From an uncultured Clostridium sp. (lineage in GTDB: Bacteria > Bacillota > Clostridia > Lachnospirales > Lachnospiraceae), in assembly GCA_900542035.1 (NCBI GenBank), contig UQMJ01000008.1, positions 1 through 64,000 of the forward strand: DNA of 64,000 bases, read 5' to 3'. The translations under genes were made by a program, and so were the position numbers. This document shows, piece after piece, positions 1-7,074 of this stretch (positions within the stretch are counted from its first letter, which is position 1; every line of letters starts with the position of its first letter). Under the pieces are notes generated by a model, which worked only from the letters and a program-made list of their open reading frames with translations, was not told where the DNA came from and made no database searches.

Positions 1-1232
1 ATTTTGTAGGCAATACCATAGGAGATGCTGGACTTTCGGCTATTAATATTGCATATCCGATTGTGGCTTTGATTCAGGCTCTTGGAACAGGAATTGGTAT
101 GGGAGGAGCTGTTTATTACTCAATTAATGCAGCAGAAAAGAAAGGAAAACGGGCAGAAGAATTTATTGCTACAAGCTGGTGGCTTCTTGTAATAGTAAGT
201 GTTATCAGTACCATAATTATTTACTCCTTTTCGTCTAAAATTTTAGGATTGCTTGGAGCAGATGGAATTATATTAACAAATGCGACAGATTATATCAAAA
301 TTATAGCACTTGGAGCAATATTGCAGATTCTTGGAACTGGAATGATGCCATTCATTAGAAATTATGGAAACTCTTTCTGGTCAATGTTTGCGATGGTTGG
401 TGGATTCATAACCAATATTGTTCTGGATTTTATCTTTGTATGGATATATGAAATGGGCATGAAAGGTGCAGCCACAGCTACAATAGCCGGACAGGGTGTG
501 ACTGCAGCAATTGCAATCATATACGCATTATATAATAAAAAGTTTTATGTGTATGTATCCTTAAAAAATGTAAAAGAAATGTGTGGCGCTATATTCAGAG
601 TAGGTCTTGCACCATTTGGGCTAGCATTGACTCCTAATATTTCATTGGTGTTTATAAACCGATTCTCCGCTTCTTATGGGGGAGAAAAAGCTATTGCAAC
701 TTATGCATGTGTATCCTATATTATCTGTATCATATATCTCATATTGCAGGGCGTAGGTGATGGAAGTCAACCTTTAATGAGCCGTTTTTATGGTGAGAAG
801 GATCAAGAAAGCCTGAGAGGAGTTCAGAGAATGGCATACATTTTTGCAATAATTCTTGCTGTTTGTGGTGGAATTATCATGTATGTAAACAGAGCAAATA
901 TTGGAGGGGTTTTCGGAGCTTCTTATGAAGTAAGTATTGAGATTTCTAAAATTGTACCTATATTTTTAGTGTCATTACCATTTGTTGCGATTACCAGAAT
1001 AGCGACAGCTGGATTTTATGCTACTGAAAAAAGTGGATTGTCATACATTCTTACATTCATTGAACCAGTATTGATGCTGATATTTATGCTTGTTTTACCA
1101 CCTTTATTTGGTGGACAGATTATGATATGGTGGAGTACGGTATTGGCACGTGTTTTTTCAGCGATTCTGGCATTCATACTAATAAAATATTGCGAAAAGG
1201 GAGATTTGCAATATGGAATACAGAAAATTTAA
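1..1232 (+). CDS. MATE-family efflux transporter, 5' end outside window
   Basis: The frame is open from base 3 of the window, so the N-terminus is missing; about 409 residues remain, close to the 440-460 of a full MATE protein. The visible part has roughly ten to eleven hydrophobic segments. It opens with the G-D-A-G-L-S-A-I-N-I-A-Y-P pattern that follows the first MATE helix, and the GLAPFGLALTPNISLVFINR stretch begins the second half-repeat. MATE proteins export cationic drugs or metabolites by Na+ or H+ antiport across the cytoplasmic membrane; the substrate here cannot be told. Codon use is AT-rich compared with the genes after 1.9 kb, consistent with accessory DNA. The gene ends at a good terminator. 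Confidence 0.85.
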   Translation, partial: FVGNTIGDAGLSAINIAYPIVALIQALGTGIGMGGAVYYSINAAEKKGKRAEEFIATSWWLLVIVSVISTIIIYSFSSKILGLLGADGIILTNATDYIKIIALGAILQILGTGMMPFIRNYGNSFWSMFAMVGGFITNIVLDFIFVWIYEMGMKGAATATIAGQGVTAAIAIIYALYNKKFYVYVSLKNVKEMCGAIFRVGLAPFGLALTPNISLVFINRFSASYGGEKAIATYACVSYIICIIYLILQGVGDGSQPLMSRFYGEKDQESLRGVQRMAYIFAIILAVCGGIIMYVNRANIGGVFGASYEVSIEISKIVPIFLVSLPFVAITRIATAGFYATEKSGLSYILTFIEPVLMLIFMLVLPPLFGGQIMIWWSTVLARVFSAILAFILIKYCEKGDLQYGIQKI

Positions 1233-1278
1233 CAATCAGATAGTAGCAAGAATAATCTAGGTTTATCTATTGTATTTT

Positions 1279-1316
1279 TAAGGACAGCCTCATAGCAATA
1301 GGGCTGTCCTTTTAAA
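1279..1316 (+). terminator. Rho-independent terminator after the MATE gene
   Basis: A ten-base perfect stem (AAGGACAGCC at 1280-1289 with GGCTGTCCTT at 1302-1311) closes a 12-base loop and runs into TTTT. It ends the left-hand MATE transcript. Confidence 0.85.
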
Positions 1317-1365
1317 ATTATGAAGCTAATTTTTAATAAATTCTAGTAGATTTTGATTGGAATAA

Positions 1366-1602
1366 TCATAACTCTAATGAATCTTCAGCATCTACCCACA
1401 TCTGTAAATTCCCATCAAGATATAACCTTGCATATTCTAATGGCTCATCGATTGCAAGCGATGTCAAAGCACAATCAGATCCAGGTGTGGTTCTTAAATT
1501 TTTTTCTGCTTCCCAACAATCAATACGGAGTATATAGCCCGTATTAGTATATACATCAATGCTGTTGCACTGTGGATTGTATTCTGCAAATATTGTTCTC
1601 AT
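1366..1602 (-). CDS. Small DUF6061-like protein
   Basis: A 78-residue protein of unknown function. Its pattern (N-terminal beta strands, an 'L-R-I-D-C-W-E-A' segment, then 'S-L-A-I-D-E-P-L-E-Y-A-R-L-Y-L-D-G') resembles the short DUF6061 proteins of Clostridia, often found on mobile elements; this is recognition from memory, not a search. The ATG at 1602 is chosen because AAGGAG (1613-1618 on the minus strand) sits ten bases upstream; a start seven codons earlier has no better site. It lies opposite to the MATE gene and shares its AT-rich composition. Confidence 0.6.
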   Translation of the reverse strand: MRTIFAEYNPQCNSIDVYTNTGYILRIDCWEAEKNLRTTPGSDCALTSLAIDEPLEYARLYLDGNLQMWVDAEDSLEL

Positions 1603-1623
1603 CGTATCCCATCTCCTTATCAT

Positions 1624-1931
1624 TTAATCAATCAGTAGTAGCAAAAATTAAGAAGCATTTCAATCAGTTCACCATGTCACTTTTATTTTGTGTTATACTG
1701 TCTTATAGATTTTTCTTGCCCTTGTATTTGCCCTTATCAGAGTGCATAAACACTGATGGGACGATATAACACAAGGGAAATAATAAGGGAAAGCTCACCT
1801 GCGACAAATCCAGTGTTTTCAAGGGGTTGCGAAGAATTTAATAATAAAATATAACAGTTATTAAATTTCTTAAAACAGGTGAAATCTCAATCGGAATTTA
1901 GTTACTGTTTATCTGGAAGGAGGCAGCTGTT
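1624..1931. other. Intergenic region with candidate element-end and operator repeats
   Basis: No convincing gene. It holds direct repeats of a CCCTT-type word (1706-1740) and an opposite-strand version at 1770-1795, arranged like integrase arm sites. An imperfect inverted repeat, AGAATTTAATAA (1833-1844) with TTATTAAATTTCT (1858-1870), lies about 60 bases before the ATPase start and could be an operator or leader hairpin. Both readings are weak. The switch from AT-rich accessory genes to ordinary genes falls in this stretch. Confidence 0.3.
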
Positions 1932-3818
1932 GTGAATAAAAAACAAAAAAAGATGCTTGCCAGAATTATCATCGCAGCAGTTATGGTAATGTTACTGAAT
2001 TTGATTCCGGTAAGTGGTATCGCAAAACTTGCGCTTTATCTGGCAGCCTATCTGATTATTGGTTTTGACATTTTGAAAAAAGCCGGAAAAGGAATCTGCA
2101 ACCGTCAGGTATTCGACGAAAATTTTCTGATGGCGGTTGCAACGGCAGGCGCGTTTGCTTTGGCGATTTACTCGGGAAGCGGAGATTACAACGAAGCAAT
2201 TGCCGTAATGCTGTTCTATCAGATTGGAGAATTGTTCCAGAGCTATGCGGTAGGAAAAAGCCGCAGAAATATCAGCGCCTTAATGGATATCCGGCCGGAC
2301 TACGCAAATGTAGAACGGGATGGACAGCTGGAAAAAGTAGATCCGGATGAAGTAGAGATTGCGAGTGTAATCGTAGTACAGCCAGGAGAAAAGGTGCCAT
2401 TGGACGGGATTGTATTAGAAGGACATTCCAGCTTAAATACAAGCGCTTTGACCGGAGAAAGCCTGCCTCGCGACGTGAAGCAGGGGGATGAAATCATCAG
2501 TGGCTGCATCAATTTAAGCGGTGTGTTGAAAATCCGCACTACAAAAGAATTTGGAGAATCGACAGTTTCCAAAATTTTGGAGCTTGTAGAAAACTCCAGC
2601 TCCAGAAAATCAAAGTCTGAGAATTTTATTTCGAAGTTTGCAAGAGTTTATACACCGGCAGTCTGCTATGGAGCATTGGCATTAGCCGTTCTTCCTCCGC
2701 TTGTGCAGATTCTGCTTTTGGGACAGACGGCGCAATGGGGAAACTGGATTTACAGAGCATTGACATTTCTTGTCATCAGCTGTCCTTGTGCGTTGGTAAT
2801 CAGTATTCCGTTAAGCTTTTTTGCCGGAATCGGCGGCGCAAGCAAGGAAGGGATTCTGATCAAGGGATCCAACTATATGGAAACGCTTTCTCAGGCAAAG
2901 TGCGTTGTGTTTGATAAGACGGGAACGCTGACGCATGGCGTATTTGAAGTCAGTGCAATTCATCATAATGAATTGGAAGGAAAGAAGCTTCTGGAATATG
3001 CAGCTTTGGTGGAGTGCGCATCTTCCCACCCCATTAGCTTAAGTCTGCAGAAAGCATATGGAAGGAAAATTGATCGGAACAGAGTAACGGAGATTAGGGA
3101 AATCAGTGGCCAGGGCGTCACTGCCTTGGTGGACGGTCACGAGGTTGCAGCAGGAAATAGTAAGCTGATGAAAGCGCTGGGCATTGCATATCGCGATTGC
3201 CATAAAGTAGGTACCATTGTTCATATGGCGATTGATGGGTCCTATGCAGGTCATATTGTGATTTCAGATCGTGTAAAAGAACATTCAAAAGAAGCGATTG
3301 CTGAACTAAAACGGGCAGGAATTAAAAAGACCATAATGCTGACTGGAGATACAAAACGGGTGGCAGAGCAGGTGGCGAAGGAACTTGGGATTGACGAGGT
3401 ATACAGCGAATTGCTTCCTGGCGATAAGGTTGAACAAGTAGAAGCATTGCTTGCCGGAAAGAATGAAAAGGAAAAACTCGCCTTTGTAGGAGATGGAATC
3501 AATGATGCGCCAGTACTGACCAGATCAGATATTGGAATCGCTATGGGAGCTATGGGTTCTGATGCGGCGATTGAAGCGGCAGATGTGGTATTGATGGACG
3601 ATGATCCTCTAAAGATTTCCAAAGCGATTAAGATTTCAAAGAAGTGTCTGCGAATCGTTTATCAGAATATTGCGTTTGCCTTAATCATCAAGTTTGCCTG
3701 CCTGGGGCTTGGCGCACTGGGAATCGCAAATATGTGGTTTGCTATTTTTGCAGATGTAGGCGTTATGATCCTGGCTGAATTAAATGCAATTCGGGCATTG
3801 CGGGTACACAAACTATAG
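1932..3818 (+). CDS. Heavy-metal translocating P1B-type ATPase (Zn/Cd/Pb type)
   Basis: A 628-residue P-type ATPase that should export a soft divalent metal across the cytoplasmic membrane. The membrane metal site is Cys-Pro-Cys (284-286), typical of CadA/ZntA-like and copper pumps. The actuator TGES motif is near 174, the phosphorylated aspartate is D328 in DKTGT, a Ser-His-Pro motif follows as in the P1B family, and the hinge GDGIND is near 520. There is no N-terminal HMA or Cys-rich metal-binding domain, so it is a short version. Start is GTG at 1932 behind GGAGG (1919-1923). An ArsR/AraC pair encoded 1.7 kb away on the other strand is a plausible regulator (inference). Zn/Cd/Pb is more likely than Cu from overall resemblance, but this is not proven. 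Confidence 0.9.
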   Translation: MNKKQKKMLARIIIAAVMVMLLNLIPVSGIAKLALYLAAYLIIGFDILKKAGKGICNRQVFDENFLMAVATAGAFALAIYSGSGDYNEAIAVMLFYQIGELFQSYAVGKSRRNISALMDIRPDYANVERDGQLEKVDPDEVEIASVIVVQPGEKVPLDGIVLEGHSSLNTSALTGESLPRDVKQGDEIISGCINLSGVLKIRTTKEFGESTVSKILELVENSSSRKSKSENFISKFARVYTPAVCYGALALAVLPPLVQILLLGQTAQWGNWIYRALTFLVISCPCALVISIPLSFFAGIGGASKEGILIKGSNYMETLSQAKCVVFDKTGTLTHGVFEVSAIHHNELEGKKLLEYAALVECASSHPISLSLQKAYGRKIDRNRVTEIREISGQGVTALVDGHEVAAGNSKLMKALGIAYRDCHKVGTIVHMAIDGSYAGHIVISDRVKEHSKEAIAELKRAGIKKTIMLTGDTKRVAEQVAKELGIDEVYSELLPGDKVEQVEALLAGKNEKEKLAFVGDGINDAPVLTRSDIGIAMGAMGSDAAIEAADVVLMDDDPLKISKAIKISKKCLRIVYQNIAFALIIKFACLGLGALGIANMWFAIFADVGVMILAELNAIRALRVHKL

Positions 3819-3941
3819 TGAGCAAATTTTTGAGTAAAAAATCTTTCTAAAAGGGTATTCGTTTAGGAAAAGAATATGGTAAAATAAAGCCAGGATAAGC
3901 GATTTCCATCAAAAATGTGATGATGTAGAGGAGGTTATGTT

Positions 3942-4483
3942 ATGGCACAGAATAAATACGCAGGAACAGAGACAGAAAAAACTTAAAGACAGCCTTTTCC
4001 GGAGAATCCGAAGCACGAAATAAATATACCTTTTTTGCTTCTGTTGCAAAGAAAGAGGGATACGAGCAGATATCTGCGTTGTTCCAGAAAACAGCAGATA
4101 GCGAAAAGGAACATGCAAAAATGTGGTTCAAAGAGCTGAATGGTATCGGAGATACTGCTCAGAACCTTGCTGCTGCAGCAGAAGGAGAGAATTACGAATG
4201 GACAGATATGTATGCAGGATTTGCAGAGACGGCAGAGAAGGAAGGGTTTCCGGAGCTTGCAGCAAAATTCCGTCTTGTAGCTGAGATTGAGAAGCATCAC
4301 GAGGAACGATACAGAGCTTTGCTGAAAAATGTAGAAACAGCTAAAGTGTTTGAAAAGAGCGAAGTAAAAGTATGGGAATGCAGAAATTGCGGACATATTG
4401 TAGTAGGAGCCGCTGCACCGGAAATTTGTCCGACGTGTGCGCATCCCCAGAGTTATTTTGAAGTAAGAGCTGAGAATTATTAA
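3942..4483 (+). pseudogene. rbr: Rubrerythrin, frameshifted near the N-terminus
   Basis: Rubrerythrin is a non-haem di-iron peroxidase that removes H2O2 in anaerobes. The first 13 codons (ATG 3942, strong GAGGAGG site) read into a stop at 3984-3986. The rest continues in another frame from about 3980 to TAA 4481-4483. The break lies in an A6 run (3976-3981); seven As would join the frames as ...TEKNLKTAFSGESEARN..., an excellent family match. The remainder is intact: ferritin-like domain with E-x-x-H pairs in the S-E-K-E-H and E-I-E-K-H segments, then a C-terminal rubredoxin domain with paired C-x2-C motifs. It is either a real frameshift, a slippage site, or a homopolymer sequencing error. 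A downstream ATG at 4079 would lack the first di-iron ligand. Confidence 0.85.
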
Positions 4484-4523
4484 AAGACGGACAAGCTTAT
4501 CCTTTTTGATGAATCATACAAAA

Positions 4524-4564
4524 TCAGGGAAATATCTCCGCTGGCAGTGGAGATACTTCCCTGA
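4524..4564 (-). terminator. Hairpin terminator after the AraC-family gene
   Basis: A long imperfect stem (TCAGGGAA-TATCTCC with GGAGATA-TTCCCTGA) whose minus-strand 3' side runs into TTTT. It ends the arsR-araC transcript and may also block convergent rubrerythrin transcription. Confidence 0.75.
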
Positions 4565-4575
4565 TAAAAGAAGGT

Positions 4576-5508
4576 TCATAATTGCGTTTCCTCTTTTGTA
4601 ATCGGTTTATACTGTTTTCGATAGTTTGTCGGAAGGAGTCCGGTATAGCTGCGGAATGCTTCTGTAAATTTTCCTGGACTTTCATATCCGACTTCAGAGG
4701 CAATTTCTGAGATGTTTTTTGTGGTTTCTGTCAGCAGTTTCATTGCAAGCTGGAGCCGGTATTCCTTCAGATAAGCGCCAATAGGTTTTCCGTAAATCCC
4801 CTTAAAAATCTGTTTTAGAGTCGTTGTATTGAGAAGATATTTTTTAGATAATTCCTCAATTGTAAAACGCTCTTTAATATTTTGAACCAGAAAATCGTGA
4901 ATTTCCTGTACCAGTTCTGCCTGACCGGAAGTAAACGGCTGAACCTTTGGAATGGTCTTTCGGTAAATGGTTGTAAGAAAAAACAAAAGCTCCTGCATCT
5001 TCAGACGGGTGTAAGGGAGAAGATAGGGGTCCGGCATACTATATAAACTTGAAAAAATGGAACTGATTTGCAGGCTGGCAGATAAAGAGAGAGGTTCTTT
5101 AAAAGGACAGAGATTGCTAATCAGATTCTGAGGTTCATAATTCCATTCTCTAAAGAGCTGCAATAAAGAGGGGTCTAAGCGCTGAGGATCGATGAGAACC
5201 GTAATTCCCTCATAATATGACAATGGAAGATGGATTACGGATGAGGCGCAGCAGTCTAACGTATGAATTTCCAAATCGCCTGGATTTAGATATACGGAAG
5301 TATTATTTTTCATATCCCATCCGATAATTCCACTGTGACAATAATTGATTTCCAGAATATGCTCATCTGAGCTATGGTGCAATGAAATTTCTTCGGCGAT
5401 AAAATTAGTAAAGGATAACTCAATTCCCTCAAAAACAGGAAAATGCGTAAGAGTTCCTTTGCGGAGAGAGGAAAGCTGTTTTGCCGGCTCGTGAAAAAAA
5501 CTATTCAT
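4576..5508 (-). CDS. AraC-family transcriptional regulator
   Basis: A 310-residue regulator. The last 100 residues form the two-helix-turn-helix AraC DNA-binding domain: I-E-E-L-S-K-K-Y-L-L-N-T-T-T-L-K-Q-I-F-K for the first and I-A-S-E-V-G-Y-E-S-P-G-K-F-T-E-A-F-R for the second. The first 190 residues are a variable sensing domain with no recognisable ligand motif. The start ATG overlaps the end of the upstream arsR by eight bases, so the two should be translationally coupled. The neighbours (metal ATPase, rubrerythrin, flavin protein) suggest a metal- or redox-stress role, but nothing in the protein fixes the signal. Confidence 0.9.
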   Translation of the reverse strand: MNSFFHEPAKQLSSLRKGTLTHFPVFEGIELSFTNFIAEEISLHHSSDEHILEINYCHSGIIGWDMKNNTSVYLNPGDLEIHTLDCCASSVIHLPLSYYEGITVLIDPQRLDPSLLQLFREWNYEPQNLISNLCPFKEPLSLSASLQISSIFSSLYSMPDPYLLPYTRLKMQELLFFLTTIYRKTIPKVQPFTSGQAELVQEIHDFLVQNIKERFTIEELSKKYLLNTTTLKQIFKGIYGKPIGAYLKEYRLQLAMKLLTETTKNISEIASEVGYESPGKFTEAFRSYTGLLPTNYRKQYKPITKEETQL

Positions 5509-5878
5509 AAGCCTCCCCCTTGTTTACGCAGGAAATATCCATAATACGTTCAATCATGTGATGAAGCGCCTGCGCTTTTTTTGATTTGCTGGCACGATAG
5601 TAGGTTTCTTTGCCTGTTCGATGAAATTCAATCAAGCCGCTTGAGCGCAGCAGCCTGAGATGATGTGCGACTGCCGGACTGCTCATATTCATCATAGCCG
5701 ATATATTTATGACGCATTCTTCACAGTGGCAGAGAATCCAGAAAATACGAATTCGGGTGGGATCGCTAAGCTGTTTGAAAATGGTTGCTGCAATTTGAAA
5801 ATCGTTTGTATCAGGTATATGCTCCATGATCTGGGACATAGACTGGTTATGCTGATGAGGCAAGCTGTAATGTTCCAT
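5501..5878 (-). CDS. ArsR/SmtB-family metalloregulator
   Basis: A 125-residue winged-helix repressor. The core is F-K-Q-L-S-D-P-T-R-I-R-I-F-W-I-L, followed by a Cys-His-Cys-Glu-Glu-Cys cluster at the place of the CadC-type alpha-3 metal site, then the recognition helix (S-P-A-V-A-H-H-L-R-L-L-R) and wing (G-K-E-T-Y-Y-R). Family members dissociate from DNA on binding Zn, Cd, Pb or As. ATG 5878 is chosen because AGGAGG lies just upstream; the open frame extends farther but without a site. It is first in a two-gene operon with the AraC gene. The divergent 200-base gap toward the flavin protein probably holds its operator. The metal P-type ATPase at 1.9-3.8 kb is a likely target (inference). Confidence 0.9.
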   Translation of the reverse strand: MEHYSLPHQHNQSMSQIMEHIPDTNDFQIAATIFKQLSDPTRIRIFWILCHCEECVINISAMMNMSSPAVAHHLRLLRSSGLIEFHRTGKETYYRASKSKKAQALHHMIERIMDISCVNKGEAYE

Positions 5879-5952
5879 AAGGTTTCCCTCCTTTGATGTA
5901 AGTGTACCATAGAATTGCCTTTTTGGAAATGGTAGAACAACTTTATCGTTAT

Positions 5953-5972
5953 TAGTTTCCTTTTGGTAACTA
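5953..5972. promoter_or_regulatory. Inverted repeat in the divergent gap, candidate operator
   Basis: TAGTTTCC-TTTT-GGTAACTA, eight-base arms with one mismatch, lies about 20 bases upstream of the -35 of the flavin-protein promoter. Similar palindromes are recognised by HxlR/MarR-type redox regulators in Firmicutes (from memory). No such regulator gene is in the window; the neighbouring AraC protein is another candidate binder. Confidence 0.4.
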
Positions 5973-5992
5973 CAGCACAAAAAGGTGCTTAC

Positions 5993-6021
5993 TTTACAAA
6001 CCATTTGTAAGGCCTTATGAT
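5993..6021 (+). promoter_or_regulatory. Sigma-A promoter for the flavin-binding protein gene
   Basis: TTTACA, 17-base spacer, TATGAT; the start site would be about 50 bases before the gene start at 6081. Confidence 0.6.
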
Positions 6022-6080
6022 GTAGCTGTGAGAGGAAACACATAACCTTTCCATAAGAAATCATTTTGGAGGTACTGATT

Positions 6081-6476
6081 ATGAACAAAGTTGTAGAATT
6101 TTTAAATGAAAATCCGGTACAGTATCTGGCCACGGTTGGAAGGGATGGAAAAGCAAAATGCCGTCCTTTTATGTTTGCCGGCGAGTGGAACAACAAATTG
6201 TGGTTTTGCACCAACAACCAGAAGGATGTTTACAAGGATATGCAGGAAAATCCAGAAATTGAAATTTCTGTATCTAGTCCATCCTATGCATGGATCCGTC
6301 TGCATGGAAAAGCAATATTTGAAAATAACATGGAAGTAAAAGAACAGTGTATGGCGAATCCGATTGTCAAGGAACAGTACGGCGAGGCTGGCAATCCTAT
6401 TTTTGAAGTTTTTTATCTGGGCGACCCTCATGGCGTGATTGCGGATTTTTCAGGCAATCCTCCATATGAATTTTGA
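6081..6476 (+). CDS. Pyridoxamine 5'-phosphate oxidase-family flavin-binding protein
   Basis: A 131-residue split-barrel protein of the PNPOx-like family, which binds FMN or a related cofactor. The N-terminus (V-Q-Y-L-A-T-V-G-R-D-G-K-A-K-C-R-P-F) and the L-W-F-C-T-N-N-Q-K-D-V-Y strand match small family members annotated as pyridoxamine oxidases or general-stress proteins. True PdxH activity is unlikely at this length; a redox or F420/FMN reductase-like role is more probable (inference). Start is ATG 6081 behind TTTTGGAGG. It is monocistronic, with its own promoter and a terminator after it. Confidence 0.85.
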   Translation: MNKVVEFLNENPVQYLATVGRDGKAKCRPFMFAGEWNNKLWFCTNNQKDVYKDMQENPEIEISVSSPSYAWIRLHGKAIFENNMEVKEQCMANPIVKEQYGEAGNPIFEVFYLGDPHGVIADFSGNPPYEF

Positions 6477-6516
6477 TTATGGGAATGAGATTTCCGGAAA
6501 ACAGGTAATACAAAAC

Positions 6517-6558
6517 AAGGCGAGGAACGGCTTAAAAGAGCTGTCCCCGCCTTATTTG
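6517..6558 (+). terminator. Hairpin terminator after the flavin-binding protein gene
   Basis: AAGGCG-A-GG ... CC-C-CGCCTT around a short inner stem (GCT/AGC), followed by a T-rich stretch (ATTTGTT). Confidence 0.65.
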
Positions 6559-6643
6559 TTCTAAAAACGGACGCTGGACAAAGAAAGGAAGCATAGGATA
6601 TAATACAGGAAAATAAGGAACAGGCGACGGGAAAGGAAAAGAG

Positions 6644-6786
6644 ATGAATAGCATCCGTGTACAGATTTTTGGAACAAAGAAGTGTAATGAAACGAAGAAA
6701 GCAGAGCGTTTTTTCAAGGAGCGTGGGATAAAATATCAATTTCTACACTGGGCTATCAGCCTGAAGTGTGGAAGAAATGGAATTAA
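6644..6786 (+). pseudogene. ArsC/Spx-family arsenate reductase-like gene with internal deletion
   Basis: The first about 33 codons (I-Q-type strand, then G-T-K-K-C-N-E-T-K-K-A-E-R-F-F) match the thioredoxin-like N-terminus of ArsC/Spx proteins, with a single redox Cys in the K-K-C-N-E position. From 6745 a different frame encodes the family's C-terminal end (T-L-G-Y-Q-P-E-V-W-K-K-W-N, stop 6784-6786). The roughly 70 residues in between are gone and the two ends are joined out of frame. In the original frame translation continues to about 6829 with no family resemblance. This is a deletion remnant that cannot be functional. Confidence 0.8.
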
Positions 6787-6825
6787 CGAAAGAACGGGGA
6801 ATTTTGGAAGGAAGGACGGAATCGT

Positions 6826-7002
6826 ATGATGGCAGTAAGCATTATCGTGATAATTGTGGCAGTGCTAGGATATATGCTTCCAGGGCAGGTAATAGATGCA
6901 GTCAGGGCAGACAATCAGGACGATTATGAAAAGCACAAAGTCCTATCACAGCTTTGTTTTAGCGCAATTTTGCTATTTATCGGAATTTTGCTTGTTTCCT
7001 GA
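6826..7002 (+). CDS. Small membrane protein, two predicted helices
   Basis: A 58-residue open frame starting with two ATGs (6826, 6829) behind a purine-rich GGAAGGAAGGA site. Residues 3-19 and 43-57 are hydrophobic helices flanking a charged loop (R-A-D-N-Q-D-D-Y-E-K-H-K). No family recognised. It sits immediately before the sporulation genes and its stop overlaps the start of their sigma-G-like promoter, so it is not obviously in their operon. It is not SpoVAC: too short and lacking any similarity I can see. Confidence 0.5.
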   Translation: MMAVSIIVIIVAVLGYMLPGQVIDAVRADNQDDYEKHKVLSQLCFSAILLFIGILLVS

Positions 7003-7004
7003 CA

Positions 7005-7034
7005 GAATATAAAAACTTCAATCCAGCCATACTA
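7005..7034 (+). promoter_or_regulatory. Sigma-G-type forespore promoter for spoVAD-spoVAE
   Basis: GAATA (7005-7009), 18-base spacer, CATACTA (7028-7034) fits the sigma-G pattern (GHATR, 17-18 bases, CATNNTA) and lies 40 bases before the spoVAD start. Forespore expression is what the products require. Confidence 0.65.
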
Positions 7035-7074
7035 AACAAAAACAAAGTTGACAAGGACTGGAAAGGAGATTTGT

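Noticed and set aside
1572..1769. A 65-codon plus-strand frame before the metal ATPase
   Set aside because: Overlaps the start region of the DUF6061-like gene, no ribosome site, random-looking translation.
5501..6217. A longer 238-residue form of the ArsR protein
   Set aside because: The extra 113 residues cover the promoter/operator gap and lack family similarity; the ATG at 5878 has a strong ribosome site.
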